NCBI GenBank assembly: GCA_002411175.1
Contig: DHRN01000064.1
Location: 1 to 7,278, forward strand
Reading direction: 5' to 3'
DNA from: Anaerolineaceae bacterium UBA5311
Lineage (GTDB): Bacteria; Chloroflexota; Anaerolineae; Anaerolineales; Anaerolineaceae
DNA length: 7,278 bases
This document shows positions 7,137-7,278 of this stretch, one piece after another. Positions within the stretch are counted from its first letter, which is position 1. Each line of letters starts with the position of its first letter. A program made the translations under genes and the position numbers. The notes under the pieces were generated by a model. The model was not told where the DNA came from, did no database searches, and saw only the letters and a program-made list of their open reading frames with translations.

Positions 7137-7150
7137 TAGGGAATAGGGAA
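7137..7150. repeat. Second right-flank heptamer pair (TAGGGAA x2)
   Basis: TAGGGAA occurs twice in perfect tandem and is followed by CAG, giving a GGGAACAG string that is the reverse complement of the CTGTTCCC seen at 219-232. Confidence 0.5.
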
Positions 7151-7165
7151 CAGTGGTTTAACTTG

Positions 7166-7239
7166 CCTTCTCCTTTGGAGAAGGTTGCAGATCCCGGGAG
7201 CGAAACGAGCGGGAGTGGACCACGAAGTGGTGGATGAGG
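7166..7239. repeat. Two-hairpin dispersed repeat, right copy
   Basis: CCTTCTCC-TTT-GGAGAAGG (7166-7184) has the same 8-bp stem as the left copy, with a different loop. A 34-base insert with two CGGGAG copies (7195-7200, 7210-7215) follows, then ACCAC-GAA-GTGGT (7219-7231) and GGATGAGG (7232-7239). It has the same orientation and order as 241-279, with a changed second stem. Confidence 0.65.
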
Positions 7240-7255
7240 TCTGTGCTGAGACTAC

Positions 7256-7278
7256 TTTCCCCTCACCCCCGCTTCGCG
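7256..7278. repeat. C-rich repeat fragment at the right edge
   Basis: CCCCTCACCCCCGCTTCGCG at the window end resembles the start of another palindromic intergenic unit and lies close behind the hairpin-pair repeat. It is cut by the window edge, so its partner arm cannot be seen. Confidence 0.3.

Larger units (their letters stand above)
6917..7165. other. Non-coding leader and intergenic DNA upstream of the operon
   Basis: Apart from the stem-loop at 6947-6963 and the heptamer arrays, I see no gene here. Short open frames at 6905-7099 (minus) and 7025-7237 (plus) run through repeats, have no domain signature and are rejected. The region 6965-7035 is purine/pyrimidine-skewed and A/T-rich and is the likeliest place for the promoter reading toward the operon, but no consensus elements were convincing. 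Confidence 0.6.

Noticed and set aside
1..7278. CRISPR array, tRNA or rRNA
   Set aside because: The repeats are short heptamers or palindromes without regular spacers, and no tRNA cloverleaf or conserved rRNA segment was seen on either strand.

Overview
The window is a short two-gene locus, read entirely on the minus strand, for very large secreted modular proteins, with repeat-rich non-coding DNA on both sides. The proteins have Sec signal peptides, cohesin domains and C-terminal dockerin-like domains. The flanks carry the dispersed palindromic sequences often seen in environmental Chloroflexota (Anaerolineae-type) genomes. That assignment is an inference from style: there is no rRNA or housekeeping gene to confirm it.

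Layout along the plus strand: 1-316 is non-coding and holds four kinds of repeat (a palindromic start, a compound inverted-repeat element at 108-195, a heptamer array, and a hairpin pair at 241-279). 317-1357 (minus) encodes a 346-residue cohesin / regulatory-like beta-sandwich / dockerin protein. 1358-1412 is a 55-base intercistronic gap with a perfect 13-bp inverted repeat. 1413-6905 (minus) encodes an 1830-residue protein: signal peptide, GLUG-type repeats, two parallel beta-helix domains, cohesin, several Ig-like domains, regulatory-like beta-sandwich and dockerin. 6906-7278 is the leader of the operon followed by the same repeat families found on the left (heptamers, hairpin pair, C-rich palindrome fragment).

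Transcription would start right of 6916, run through the giant gene and probably continue into the small one. The giant gene has a clear Shine-Dalgarno; the small gene has none, and a strong hairpin sits just upstream of its start.

Both proteins carry a cohesin and a dockerin-like domain on one chain and share a related C-terminal module of about 155 residues. I see no recognisable glycoside hydrolase, peptidase or sortase-anchor motif. The plausible joint role is an extracellular, calcium-dependent, self-associating scaffold or adhesin displaying beta-helix surfaces, rather than a classical cellulosome. This is a hypothesis; the sequence shows only the domain types.
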